Notes: a model not told the origin generated them from the letters alone. A stretch of DNA of 64,000 nt from Pomacea canaliculata (GCF_003073045.1 NC_037590.1:13974311-14038310), one strand, 5' to 3'; numbered from the stretch's first letter, positions 48,537 to 62,323 are shown. A program made the numbers and translations.

Positions 48537-51255
48537 CCACACGGTTTCATTCCACAAAGAAAAACATAATAATTGTTTCTTATTTAAACGAGAAGATATA
48601 CTGCCATGTTTATCCTGCTTATTTAGGTGCTAGACAAGCATTTATACAATATATAAATATGCTATACAAGGCATGAATGTACACTCTTATATATGTACAT
48701 AATATATTCATATTATTTATTAATGTACTAAATAAGACAAAACATTAACTTGAGCAATGGAATAAGTTGATATTTTCATCTGTGATTTCTCAATCGTGCC
48801 AAATATGTAAAATGAGCTAATTGTGATATACTCCTAGTTACCATCACATTTAAATTTTAAAAAAAAATTGCTTAGAGTATTTTTATATTTATTTTTATAA
48901 ACAGGTATACTGTCATAGTATGTATAATACACGAAAGATTAAGAATTCAGAGAAAAATATCCACGTCTGTAGGTGTGCTTGCGTCTTTCAGATGCCATGA
49001 GCAGGAGGCTGTGTGAGCGTACAAACATGAGTTGTCACGTGGTATCATTTGTGAGATTGTGTTATGTGTAATATGTGGTTCACATAACGGATAAAAAAAT
49101 GCACGAGTGAGTGCTTTAATTTTTGTGTGTCATGTTGGTGTACGCGTTATTAGTCCTCCTTCATGTACATAATTTTCTCATGAAATTTTAATTCAAAATA
49201 GGAAAGTAAAAAGCAGCAAAGAAAGATGGCTACACATGTTTGTCAAATTATGTACAAATTTCTCTATATTATGCGCGCTTATTGAATAAAATGTTTATAA
49301 ACCAATTTGCCTGATGTGTGAGGACATTTGTCTCTGTGTGCGCGCGCACAAATATACGCATATATGTATATAGACAAACACACACTTTGTAGAGTGATGA
49401 GAGAAAAGAGAGCTTTTCCACATAAGGTAAACTAGAAAAAAGGTAAAACTCAAACAAAATAATTGAAACAAAAGAACAATGAAAAGAAATAATAAAAAAT
49501 ATAAAAGAATTTATTTTAATACTTTGTAGGTGTTGCATATGCCTAATAAAGTATTACACTACGTTTTCCTATACTTTCATTTTTTCACGTCTTAAGCGAG
49601 GCAAATGAACATTTTTATTGAGAGAGAAAGACAGGCTGCAAAGAGGGAACACATTTGTGTTTGGGATATGTGTATGATTGAGTGAGACCAATTAGTGTCG
49701 TTCATTAGCCCTAATCTGATGCCGTTGTAGAATGCCACGTGTGGCGTCGCCAAATACAATTGGCTCCATTGAACTTCTCTTTCATTGGCAGCGACATCGG
49801 TCTAGTTCCTTGCTGAGGAAAAAGAGAATGAGAATAAGCATACGGCTCTCTTGCTTACTCTGAATAATGTTGACGACGACGACGACAGTGGAGGTTTTTG
49901 TGGTGCGAAGCCCGGTTAATGATTGTTACAACATAACATGCTCCATACCATATGCTGAAGATATTCTGACGTCAAGACTCAAACACAAAAGCAGGCTTGA
50001 AGCAGCCTGCATGATGTCACCCGAAGTACCACTCCCCCTCCTCTTCTCCTCCCACCTCTCTGGTCTGACGGCGCCTGGACCTAGCCCTGGCGGAACTGCT
50101 GAAGCATGACGCAATGGGTGGCACGTTGATGGAGTAGAGATGAACTGCTGACCTTTGTCACGTGGTTTGGAACACGGAACTTTCTGCAGCGACAGGGGGG
50201 AAGGAGTGAAGTGGTAAAGAGGTGAGCGTATGAGAGTGTAGTGTGTTAATTTTCTGTAATACTTGACAGTGTGTGCGCGTGAGTGAGTATATAAAAGTCC
50301 TCCTCATCAATATTTGGCAGCGTGCCAAATTATTTTACAATTTTAGGAGTTGTGTTTTTGTGACATCTTTTTAATATTCAGCGTTGTATTTTTACATAAC
50401 TCGACATCTCTTGTTATCAAATATTCATAAAGTAAACGAGAAAAAAGATATTCAACTAATTTTAAAATAAAAAAAATTTTTTAAAAGCCGGAAAGAATAT
50501 TCTGTTGTCAATATATCTAGTCTGAAAGGAAAAATAATTACACACTGACATCTAATATTGCCGAAATCCATCTATTCATCCCTCCATCCATCATGAACGT
50601 GACTTATAAACAATCAAATACGAGTCTGCATAAAAAGAAGCATACATACATAACCCTAAGATAAACAAGACTTTAATATTTTATTAGCTTTTTATTTGTT
50701 TACGTGCCGTGAGGTAAACATTATTTACGATGTATAGAGAAAAGTCGAAATCAACCTTTTTCATCGTCCTCTTTTTTTTCATCGATGAAGAACCTATTTT
50801 TTGCGATAACGTCTTTAGCGTGTTGTTCAAAAACAATTGTCAAGGACCACTTCACCGGCATCCACAGTTGCTCAAGATTCCCGGAAGCACACTTAGCGAG
50901 GTATCATGGATAAATTATTTAATTCTTCAGTGCTGTCACGTGCTTAAGGTCTACTGCACATCTTACAAAGATGTGGCGCGAACTGATAAAAATAATACAC
51001 GAACGATTGGTCTATGCCGTGATTTGGCAGATTTCTTTTTAAAAAAGAGGCAGTATATAATAATAAAATATAGTAGGTGTCAGTCATTGGGCTGATTTGC
51101 CCATTCAACAAGTCAGTGGATATCTTGATGTACGGCTGTGAAGGAGACCGTGTATTTAAAGATCAGAAGAAAACAATACGACATTGCGTCAGCAAAAAAC
51201 AAAAAGCAGTTAACGCACAGGGTCATTAGAGGAACAGCAACAAGTGAATATAAAA

Positions 51256-54200
51256 ATGGATGACAAGCAAATCTACCAGAATGCCTTTGACAGCGAGGTT
51301 ACCATTAAGCCAATTAATCGCGAAGATCATGAGATGAACGGGTTATCAAACGGAAGGAATTACGAACCAAAACATGGACATGGGCCGAAACATGGACACC
51401 ACAAGGGTCCAAACGATGGACACAGCAATTCAGACAAGAGGTCGTTTCTACAGCGCAATGCTTTCTTCATCACACTGTTACTTAACGGAATGATAGATGG
51501 TCTTGGCCATTCAGTGAAGAGTCAGTACAGATATCGCTTCTTTCACTCCAAGTACGCACACGACCTCCGCAAGTACAATGTGACCAAGGAGTGTGGTGTG
51601 GACCTGCTGCCTGAAGTCCAAGCAAGTATAAGTGTTTATATAGCTATGACAATAATATGCTTCAATCTCTTGCTTTGATTTTTAGTGCCCTGAAAAACAA
51701 GAAACCTTTCGTCCTTCGATTTGATAAGGCATAAATACCAACACGAACATAAATTAATTTTTATTTATGAGGTTCGCTTTTCTTTTATATTTATATCACT
51801 TGTCTGAAAACTGAACTTGTCTAACTGAGAGAATGCTCTTTGCGAGCTATGAGAGATACAGTGATACAGGTGATAACGAAGCGCTCCTAAGAAGATGTGG
51901 AGTTAAATAGCTAATTAATAATGTATATCATCTGGAGGTGACCGTTTAAAATATCTCTAACTTCGAAAATAGCAGTCTTTAATTTATGTATACGTGATCA
52001 AGTTTTATTGCTGTTTGGAACATTATTTATTCACATAGATGTAAATAAATTTTGCCTTATAACTGTCATTGAACAAAAGCTGATGAGTGCAATGAGTTGT
52101 AGATAATAAGACGAATGTACACTTACCTTGTATACGCACGACGTATTGCACACACACACACAACACTCGACTTGTAGGTGAATCGAATCGAAGAGGCTCA
52201 AGTTCAGAGCAATGTCACTGAGAGTCATAAAGAAGATGGCGGACGAAGACCGTTGTTTTTTCCCAGTTACTCTGGCCATTAGAGAAAAACGTGCTTTTCT
52301 TTTACATGACGTCTTTTTCTGCTTCAAGTGACGTGGAACAAATGACGCACACAAGATGTCAGACACAAGACACCAGTCGTACACGAGACAATACGAGACC
52401 TGCCACAACTCATGACATAGATTTATGCCGGCAAAAGAGAGGAGCTGATGTTGGGGGTATCCAAATAGAAGACATGGAAGAGTTGTAAATTCTTGTAACA
52501 CTTGAACAAGGTATGAACGGTTTTAGCATCAGAGAAACACCTTGTTCCTAGCACTTGTTGGATCTAAAGCTCTGGACACTCTTCAGGCACGTCCATGCTG
52601 CAGGTATCGTAAGTAAAGCCTTGAAATAGTAGAAGACTGAGCACACCATAATTCGTGAGATATGCAGTTGAGCGTTTTTTCTTCAGGTGACTTGTTGACG
52701 ACTAAATACCGTGAAAGATGAAGGATCCCACAGCCAAAAAGGCAGCGAACGTAGAAGGACACGGTATTTCCAGAGCAGAATTCAGAAATCCTAACATGCA
52801 GTTCTTATCTCCCCTGATGACTTAGTATCCATTTCTGTAGAGCAGGATGAGTTGAGGGTGGGATGGGATTTATTTCCATAGGAACAAGTGGGTCTTGAAT
52901 CCCTGAGCTATTCCGTAATTAAGCGCGTTAATCCCTGGGCAAGATTATTATTATGACTATCTTTAGGCGACGTGTCTATTATTAATCAACATTTTTAACA
53001 TACACCGCAATAGTCACGAATATTCTGTTGTGTAGGAGATTGAGGATACCATCAGTCGTGAATCGGCTCAATGGAGTTTGTACAACGAATACGTCACGTT
53101 AGTCCCTCACATCCTGACCGCTCTGCTGATTGGCCTCAAGTCAGACCAGATGGGCCGTCGTTTTGTTTTCCTCTACCCTTTCTTTACAGCTTTGTGGACT
53201 ACATTCTCATGGCTGTAATCATCCGGTAAGTATCCATAGACAGATATACACGTCCCTGTTTTGTGTCTCTGTATTATTTAAACAAAAATAATCGATCCCT
53301 TATGATAGACAAGCACTCAGCCTTCGTAACAAACTTCAACATCTGCAAGTAGAGAACCCCTCAAAAATGTGCAATATAACGCCAGAACAGACTTAGCACA
53401 TCTAACCAAGATACACAAGATAATCAAAAAAGTATCATTATATATGTAAGTATATATCAATAGACTCATGTTAACATGTCCTGCAAATGTTTTCTTGCTA
53501 GGTATCTTTAATGTTTTCCTGAGGGTAATATATGTTTACCTTGAATAATAGACAGTGGAAGTTATTAAACCAAAGTACTTTCCATTAAAATATTTTTTCT
53601 GGTGTCAAAATTATTTTCAGATTGAATCTTCACTTCGGTTACACGCTCATAGGCGACTTTATCAGGAGTGTATCCGGAGGAACAATAGGCATGCACTTGG
53701 CTGCCTACGCGATCATCTCAGACACACATGGAAAGAAGAAGGAACCGGCAGATGACAACAAAGTATCCGGGAGGGCAGCAAACTGCCAGAGAAAGCAAAA
53801 GAACAAGCTGATGACACCGAGGACGACTTCGACATGTCCAGAGAAAATCAGCGGACCTTCAAAATTGTCTCCTAAACGTGGCCCACAGTCTGTCGTCCAG
53901 CATCATCTCATTTGTCACCGGCTATGTCATCCAGTACGCTGGTTTCTTTTACACTCTCATTATTTCTCTTGGTCTTAAATGTCTTCTTTTTGTTTTCGCA
54001 TATGTCTTTATCACGGAGACAGGTCAGCAGAGGAAGAGTTCAGGATTTATCACTCCACTCAAGATCATCTTAAGGAGAACGAGAAATCCCAGAAATCGTC
54101 GCTCTCTTTTCCTCGTCAACTTTGCCGTCGTGTTCACCGTCTTGTCCTTTGTCACTGAGGGCGAGGTGATGAAGACCTACCAGATGAGTCCGCCGTTTTG

Positions 54201-55840
54201 CATGGACTCCGTGCAGCTGGGCTACTTGCACAGCGAGTCTCGTCTGAAGGGCATCTTGACCATTCCTGTCTTGTGGATGTGGCGACGACTGGGTTTGATG
54301 GAGTCGACCATCGCTGCTGTTGGCCTCTACGCTGACATCGCTTCGACTCTGATGTTGGCAACTATTCGGAAGATCTGGGTCTTTTTTGTAGGTGCGTGCC
54401 TGTGTGTGTGTGTATGTCCGCGCGCATATACCCGTAAAGGGTGATTAAAATTTTCCCAGCATTTACGTAATATGACCACTAATCTTCCACGGGTATTCAA
54501 ACAATTACAAAAAGTTATCTAAAGCGAGGAAAATAAAAAACGAAACAAAACAAAAAACATTGAAGGTAGAAGCGAAGACTGTACATGGAGACTACTCTTG
54601 TGAAGGTTACAGCCGATGGGAAAGCTAGGACCACATGTTAATAAAGCATATCTGTGTACATACGTTACGTTAGGAATTTAGTCTCTTTCAGTACAATGTT
54701 TGTAGGCGAGTGTCCCAAAAAAGGAAAGAGGGATGTATGCATTTATGTAAATCGTTGGGTTTTTTTCCTTCTCTATTGTTGTTAGCTAAGCTCTTCAGTT
54801 TGTCGTATTTCTTTAATTTCAGCTCCCATTGTAGCCATTCCTGGATCGCTGTCATCATCCATGACAAAAGCCATCTCGTCACGGCTGGTTGGCCGTCAAG
54901 CCTGGGCAAGTTGTATTTCTTAAGAAAATGCAGTTTTTAAATATAAAGTGTTGATTCTTTCACCATCAGCAACCCTTTAAACCTTGCGTTCATCGTGTTT
55001 TATTAAAATTGTTGAAAGCATTTCTAGCACTTTAAAGACCACGTTAGAACGATCACATCATTTCTTTATTTGCATGTCTGCAGAAAAGAAATTAGTTTAT
55101 ATATATATATATATGTCTGTACAGTTTTTCATAGCTTAAAACAAAATTTAGAGATGATTTTTGTAACAATGTTTCTTAAAAGTAAAAAAGTAATTTTTGT
55201 TGACCTGTACTGTCTCTAGCATCTTCGTTTGCCGTGATGTTGGCCATTGACACTGTGTTTGCATTTGCCGGAGGACAGGCGGGTAACTACCTTTACCAAA
55301 ATTTCTTGAAAACACTGCCGACTGCTCCCTTCTACCTGGCCGCTGCCACCCTAGCAGTGTCTGCAGCCATGTACTCGTAAGTACAGTCTTTGTCTTATAG
55401 TCTTTACTGTCGTCATTGCTTACAACAGTCGTGTATAGCTTCTATTGAAACTTATGGTTTTTGGAAGTAGGGGCATTTTCCCTGATATACTTTAGAATAT
55501 TTGTATATTTGTGCGTATTTATTATATTTCTGCTTTTATTTAAGTAACTCTCACTAGGTGTACAAATATTAGTTATCTCCCTTTAACAATTTAAAGTCAA
55601 TAAACAATTTTACGTACACGAGTGCCTTTGGATATGAGAACTATTTGTGCAGCCAAGCCCTTAATAATCAGGTACTGCTCGAAAATCTGTTAGTGTGCAA
55701 TTCTGAAAGCCTTTTTGTTAATAAATTTCATTGACAGATTTTTTTAAAAAATCATTCGTTTTTTTTTGTCCAGACTTGAAACCATTTTACAGCACGCATA
55801 CGCCAAGACAGACTCACGCAAAGCTGAGCTACATGCATAA
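51256..55840 (+). CDS. SLC46-like MFS transporter, copy 2
   Basis: The exons are 51256-51621, 53036-53225, 53621-54391, 54823-54905, 55220-55376 and 55774-55840 (TAA), the same architecture as copy 1. The start is the ATG of MDDKQIYQN, matching MDEKKIHQN in copy 1. The His-rich extension is short (one full GPKHGHHK unit). Introns 1 and 4 have GC donors (GCAAGT); intron 4 is GTAAGT in copy 1. Frame changes relative to copies 1 and 3 are: one T lost in exon 2 (GCTTTGTGG for GCTTTTGTGG), one G lost in exon 3 near GGGAGGG, one A lost in exon 3 (ATTGTCTCC for ATTGTACTCC), and one C lost in exon 4 (GCCTGG for GCCCTGG). Most lie in homopolymers. It is either a recent pseudogene or an intact gene with consensus errors. 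The amino-acid sequence is otherwise well preserved, which favours the second. Confidence 0.8.
52108..52420. other. Copy-2-specific insertion in intron 1
   Basis: In unit A, CAATGAGTTGTAGATTTATGCC is continuous in sense (near 44976-44996). In unit B the same sequence is split by about 310 bp that includes a CA tract. No terminal repeats or Pol III boxes are clear. The origin is unknown. Confidence 0.5.
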
Positions 55841-56460
55841 CCACAAGGTTCCACTGCCTAAAGAAAAACATAATAATTGTTTCTTATTTAAACGGGGAGA
55901 GAGATATACTGCCATAGTTATCCTGCTTATTAAGGTGCTAGACAAGCATTTATGTTAAGCGAGCATTTATCACAATATATGTATATGCTAAACAAGGCTT
56001 GAATATATATACATGTTTCCTCTATATTAATGTACTAGAAAATAAAAAAATTATTGTGAGCAATGTAAATGTCCATTTTGTGCACTTGCGATTTCTTAAT
56101 CGTGCCAAATATGTGAAATGAGCTAATCTTATAAGTTCTTTGCATTTAAAATACGTCATTGCATTTAAAATTTCAACAAAACAAATTCTTGAGAGTATTT
56201 TTCATGCTATTTTTAAACAGGTATTTTGTTATCGTTTTTAAAATACAGGAAAGACTAAGAATTCAGAAAAATGTTTCCGCTTTTGCGGGTGTGCTTTGTC
56301 CTGCCAACGTATAAAGGAGGTTTGTGATTATGCAATCATAAGTTGTGAACGTGGAACAATTTGGAGATTATGTTACGCATATTTGGGCTTCAAATAAAGA
56401 ATAAAATATTCAATGAATGCTTTGATTTGTTCGTGTGTGTGATTCTGGTGTCTACGATAC

Positions 56461-57802
56461 AAACAGCACTCCTTTTCGCAGCATTTTGCGTGTGAACGCT
56501 TGTGTGTCTCCCTTGAGAATATAATCTGTTTGTTCGTCTAAAAGACAACCTCAACAAAAAAATGTGGGTGTGGGTGGTTAGGGTATAACTAGTGGACTTA
56601 CTCCTCTTAGAAACAACAAGAATCCACATCCTTTGGAAGTGTTTTTTCTGGTTAACTTTCTGCATGTCTACCTCATTTTCTTTAACGTCCCTGTCAACTA
56701 TAAACTCTGACCTGACCTCTTCAAGGTTTATTTTATCTACATGAACGCATCAAGTAGACGCAAGATAATTGTTGACCTTCCAACCCCTTAACAACGGATG
56801 AGGAGTGATGTCTGTGTGTGCGAAACGCCTTAAGGTGCACGTCAGTCATCGCTATCGACATCAGCAAGAGCATCAACACTGCGTGTGACTCAGCGAAAAG
56901 ATTTATCATCTTTCTAGGTACCAACAGACTTTTACTGAGTCCTCGGTTAGTGGAACTGGGGACAAAGCACGAAAATAAGTCTATCATTCATTTCAAGAAT
57001 GGATACAAATTGAAATCTTTACTTCTTCAGTATAAAAATGTCACTTTTCGTTTCCTTGACGTTTTCTTTTTTAACACTTTGGCCAGAAACTATTACATAC
57101 ACATAAAAATTACATACACATATACACATAATCTACAAAGAGTCTTTCTTCCTAGACAGAAGTGACGACGACAACGATGATGATGATGTCTTACAGCCGA
57201 TAATCGGAAGGACTGCCAGTCAATACCTTAACCTAACTCACCTCCGTGATTCAGACGCACATGAACCGCGAATAATTTGACACATTTATTTATTTATTTT
57301 TTTTTTGTGTTATAAATTGTACAAGTGGTAAAACATTAGTCGGAATGTGTCTTTAAGCTCTTCATACAACTATTAACATTAATTATTTTTTGCCAATGAT
57401 CAGTTCTCGCAAATGGGGTTTTTCCCCTGTGTTTTTACATAAAACGTGTGTTTTTTTATTTCTTAAGCCTTGTGTGTGAGGAAAGATAATAAAGGGTCAT
57501 GGAGGCATATGATCCTGTACAGTTACAGCAGATGATCATGCACTGATAGCTTCATATCTTCAAGGGTTGTACATCTTTCCACTTGCATCTATGAATCTCA
57601 AGGACAGGCACGTGAAAATATGTGACAGCTGCATCGAGGCTAGGTTTGAATTTGCAAACGTTTGCTATTGCTATTCTGTAGTCGAGAACACTGTCCATAA
57701 AATGTCTTGACAAACCAACAACGCGTATTTGTGAATGTAAATAGAAAATGTTCAATCAGTTAAGCCTTTTTACCCAAAGATACTACTACTACTACTACTA
57801 CT

Positions 57803-57842
<40 letters not shown>

Positions 57843-58677
57843 GCAGCAACAGCAACAACAACACGTAACTTAAGTAGGGCGCTGCCACAACATTCGGGTT
57901 ATTATTTTTTGAAGCATTAATCAATTGTATAAACAACACAAAGCCACAATTTTACATCTTATGCCACAGTGAGAGCTACAGGTAATATGGAACAGCAGCT
58001 CGGTTGAACTCCAAAACTTTTAGTGCATTAACTTTTTTCTTTACTTCCCACCATGTCTACAATGCATTTTTGGTTTACCTGTTCAGTGTTAATTTTTGCA
58101 TGTTCTTCCCATCAATAATATTTTAATATTTAATATTTTATATGTTTATTATTAGTTAAAGATAGCTTGTAGTTAACGTCTCTCTCTCGGCGTTTTCTGT
58201 GTTCATATTTTGTTCTCTGTCCAGAAGGTAGTTGCTGTTCAAGACCACTTCAATGGTACAGAAAATTGTTCGTACAGATAGTGTGATTCAGAGCACACAT
58301 TTTAGTATAGTTTAGTCCTTTTGCACTGCATCACCTGTGACCATGAGAGATAGCATTTGAGTTGGGTGGGGTTGTTCAGAGTGACATCGCACACGACGAT
58401 TTTCTTTTTAAAATATGTGTTATATAATAATGCCATTCAGCATGCTGTAGTCATTATACTAGTGCTCCAGCAAGAAGGTTCCTAAATATTGTGAAATAAG
58501 ACTTTCAGACGGGTGGAACATTATTATACATAAGAACTTTACATGACGGGCTACTTGTGATCAAAGACAAAAATAATTTCTTTTATCAGTTGTAACCATA
58601 GAAGCGGTTTCGAATTGACCACGGTGAACTATTCAATCCTTGTCAACACAAAGTGCCACACCCAGAAATTTCTAATA
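56461..58677. other. Spacer between transporter copies 2 and 3
   Basis: No gene is supported. It contains an ACT-then-AAC microsatellite at 57778-57862 and AT-rich DNA. The last few hundred bases are the promoter side of copy 3, with no clear TATA box. Confidence 0.45.
57778..57862. repeat. (ACT)n(AAC)n microsatellite
   Basis: About eight ACT triplets are followed by about 20 AAC/CAG-type triplets. Confidence 0.93.
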
Positions 58678-61600
58678 ATGGAAAAGGCTGGGAATAACGT
58701 TGATACCTTTACAACAAAGAAACAATTCAGTTACGGAAATTATGCGAATCACTGGACACCAAGTCTTTCAAAGAATACAACTCGCCCTAGCCCGGACTAT
58801 GTACGGCATGATCAGTCAAAGAATGAACACCAAGCGTGAGCTAAAGAATGGACATGATCATGGTCATCACAACAGATCATTCCTGCAGAAAAACGCATTC
58901 TTCATCACAATGCTGCTGAACAGCATGATAGATAATCTGGGCAATACTGCAAGGACACAGTACCGCTACGAGTTCTTTGAGTCCCAGTTCGCCCACGAGC
59001 TTCAAGAGTTCAACGTGTCCACGGAGTGTTCGGAAAGCCGTCATCCCGAAGTCAACGCAAGTAGAAGTGTTTATGTGATCATGGCCAATCTTTAACACCA
59101 TTTATTCAGCCCACAGTTTGTACTAGAAACCTTAGTAGTGAGTATAGACATTATAGAAACATTTGGACGACTTCGTCTACAAAATCGAAGCACGACTTCA
59201 GTTTTAGTATGATGTTCCTTCCGCATGTAAACGTACTTGTCTTTTTTTTTAGTCTGAAATCTGAAGATTTTGTTGGGTCTGGGAGTGGTGACAGTAATAG
59301 GTTTGGTAGAAAACTTAGGATCGTCATGGAAAAGCTGTCCCTAGTGTACATTTTTGTCTATCTTTTAAATTTCTGACTTCCAAGCGTTTGCGTTAATGGT
59401 AATGTTCATGTTTAGTGAGGTTTGACCGATCCTTGAATTTTCTGCCTTCTCACTTTACTCTATGATGGTTTAGTCGGCATCATCATGGGATAATCCTTAC
59501 AAATTTTTGTATTGTGCTTACCTAATGTTTTAAAAAAAAAATGCAACGTATGTATTCGGTGTCATTTGATAAGCCATTGCAAAGGCCACACGGAAATACG
59601 GAATATTTCTGATCAGATGCAAAGGTAAAAGAGACCAGTACCTCATCCTGTTACGATGAGTCCTTTGTTCCTTAACCAAAGTTAATCTTTGGGAAACATA
59701 TTCGTAGTCATACAGACGTTCTTAATGAGAGCATAATCATGAACATCTTTAGGTTACATGACTATGGACATCAACATCTTCTGCAGGAGATTGAGAATAC
59801 CATCAGTCGTGAGACGGCTCAGTGGGCCTTATACAGCGATTACGTCACCATTGTACCTCAAATCTTGACAGCTTTGGTAATGGGCCTCAAATCGGACCAG
59901 ATTGGTCGTCGCTTTGTCTTCCTCTACCCTATCTTCACATCTTTTGTGGACTTCAGTATCTTAGCTGTAACCATCGAGTGAGTACACTTCGTGAGATTTA
60001 CTTCCCCACAATCAGCAAATTGAAAGTGTTTGTGTTTATTATTGAAAAAATCTTCAGGTTCAGATTTAGAAGATGCAACTATTAGGTTAGTCGCTTTATA
60101 CCCGCTGAATAATACATGTGGGTTGTCAAACAAGATTTCGCGGATAAGGCATTTCAGTCATTATTTGCGGGTAGCAGATTTACCCATATGGGAATGCTAA
60201 GCAAACTGGAGAAAATATGTTTCATAAATATGAACAAAATCAGTAGCTACCAACGGTAGGGGACAAAGTTCATTGACCAACCAATCAGTATTTAAAGCTG
60301 TTCTTACATCATTTTGAAATATAACAATCTTTCTTTTAGAGCATGCAGCACATTTTGTTTGCCACTGAAATCTTTTTCAGGCTGAAACTGCACTTTGGCT
60401 TGACACTCGTAGGTGACTTCATGAAAGCTTGTCGGGAGGAGCATCAGCCATGCATTTTGCTGCTTATGCTATCATCTCCGACACACACGGAAAGAAAAGA
60501 GAAGAGGATGGGACAGCAAAAAGCCTGACGAGACCAGCAAAATACTTGATAAGCATGGAAAAGAAGATGATGATTAGCGACAACGACCTGGACGTGACTC
60601 GCGAGAAACAACGAACCTTCAAAATAGTTCTCCTTCATATTGGAAATGAATTGGCTTCCGGTTTAGTCTTGTTTGTTACTGGCTACGTCATCGAGAGTGC
60701 TGGCTTCTTCTACACCGCGTGCATCACCCTCGGGCTAAAGTTTCTTCTTTTCATTTTCGCTTTCGTCTTCATTACTGAAACAGGTGAGCAGAAGAAGAGT
60801 CCAGGCTTCATCGCGCCTCTCAGAACACTCTTGGAGACCACGAAGAATCCTAGAAATTTCTGCACCCTTCTCCTCGTCAATATGGCGATCGTGTTCCTGG
60901 TCGTGTCGCGGATTGCCGAAAAGGACGTCATGACGATCTACCAGATGAGTCCACCGTTTTGTATGGACTCCGTGCATCTGGGCTACCTGTCCAGCGAGAC
61001 TCGTCTCAAAGGCATCTTCGCCATTCCTGTCCTGTGGCTGCAGCGACGACTGCACTTCATGGAGTCCACCATCGCTGCTGTGGGGATGTACTCTGACGCC
61101 GCTTCAAACTTTGTGCTAGCAATTATTCGTCAAAGCTGGGTCTTTTTTGTAGGTATGTGCTCTAAACTTGGGATGTTTAGCTTGAATGTGTGTTTATTTT
61201 GTGTGTGTGTGTGTGCGTGCAATGTGCGAATGTCTGTGCTTGTGTAGTATCTTAGCAGCAGTTCCTGTTAGTTTTCATGTTTCATTTATCTCTTTTACGT
61301 TTCAAATTAGCGTTTATAATGCTTTCTGGACATCGTAAGATCCTTGGTCCTTGTGTTTCCTTTCATATATTCTTATGGACATTTAAATCACCAGGTTTAT
61401 TTTTTTCAGTCCCTATTGTAGCTATTCCTGGTGCGCTGTCATCATCAATGACAAAGGCCATAACGACACGGCTGGTGGGACGTCAAGCACTCGGTAAAGT
61501 TCGATCAAAAAACAAAACTAAAATAAGAAAACAAAAAGCAATTTGCAGTTGTAAATGAATTTTTTAAGAACTCTCATTGTATTATTGTTTTTCTATTTTT

Positions 61601-62323
61601 ATTTATTTTTTTTGTTCTATCAAGAACATCACATTTTTTCTCATGTTATCGAAACATTAATAAATATATGTAGAACTCTTGTCTGCAGATAAAATCAAAC
61701 TTAAGTAATGCAGATCACATTTGGGAAGTATGTTTATTTCGCACTTGCAGGTTGATGGAAAAATACAATTTAAAAATCATATCGGGTTCATTATTTCATA
61801 TTTCAAAGATTTACCAAAATTTGACAAAGGCGTCTTTAACTACATTTTTGGAATTTTATTATTACTGATAACATCTAACTGTTTTCACAAACTAAACTTT
61901 TTTTTTTTGTTTTTGACTTTTGTTTTGTGTGTGTGTGTGGGGGGGACCGTGAGTAGCGTCCACGTTTGCCTTGATACTGGTTGTTGAAGAACTGTTTTCA
62001 TTTGGAGGAGCACAGGCTGGAAACTACCTTTACCAACATTTTGTAGACACTCTGCCAACAGCACCCTTCTACCTAGCATCATCTACGTTTGTAGTATCAG
62101 CAGTCTTGTACACGTAAGTGCATACCTTGTTACAAATCTTATTGAAATCATCGTCTTCATGAAAGCTACCATTCTTTTTGAACAGATTTTAACATTTACA
62201 ATAGACTTACTGGTGTCGCATTCTTTGTGCAGAGCCGAAACCATGTTGCAGCGCAGGTATGTGACGACAGACGCTCAAAGGGAAGTAAATGTGGTTCCAG
62301 CCCTAAAACAAAATAATACCTGA
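58678..62323 (+). CDS. SLC46-like MFS transporter, copy 3 (older paralogue)
   Basis: The exons are about 58678-59056, 59787-59977, 60381-61152, 61410-61493, 61957-62113 and 62233-62323 (TGA). Lengths of exons 2, 3, 4 and 5 (191, 772, 84 and 157) equal those of copy 1, and intron 1 is again GC-AG. It keeps GLKSDQIGRRF, PPFCMDSVHLGYLSSETRLKG and PGALSSSMTKAITTRLVGRQ. Exon 6 is longer, giving a different C-terminal tail. The N-terminus is uncertain: ATG 58678 (MEKAGNNVD) leads to a stop just before the conserved part, while ATG 58742 is in frame with NGHDHGHHNRSFLQKN; one indel probably separates them. Exon 3 has lost one base in AAAGCTTGTCGGG (TTT expected). The His patch is short (HDHGHHN). 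The substrate is unknown. Confidence 0.82.

Larger units (their letters stand above)
41480..49150 (+). repeat. Tandem duplication unit A (contains transporter copy 1)
   Basis: Most of this interval is repeated, in order, in the next 7.3 kb. Matching landmarks include a block with TTTTAATTCAAAATAGGAAA (41545 and 49186), a stretch containing TGCTGAAGATATTCT (42433 and 49952), the TATA-like promoter region, and all six exons with their introns. The boundaries are approximate because similarity fades. Confidence 0.75.
49150..56460 (+). repeat. Tandem duplication unit B (contains transporter copy 2)
   Basis: Direct repeat of unit A, immediately adjacent to it. Similarity is high in exons and promoter and lower in introns. 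Unit B has about 310 bp of extra sequence in intron 1 (about 52108-52420) and a different segment at 52560-53020. The 3' end shows a good polyadenylation context (AATAAA near 56394-56402, then a GT-rich stretch). Confidence 0.75.

Noticed and set aside
57778-57862. Regular short repeats resembling an array
   Set aside because: It is a triplet microsatellite with no unique spacers, so not a CRISPR array.
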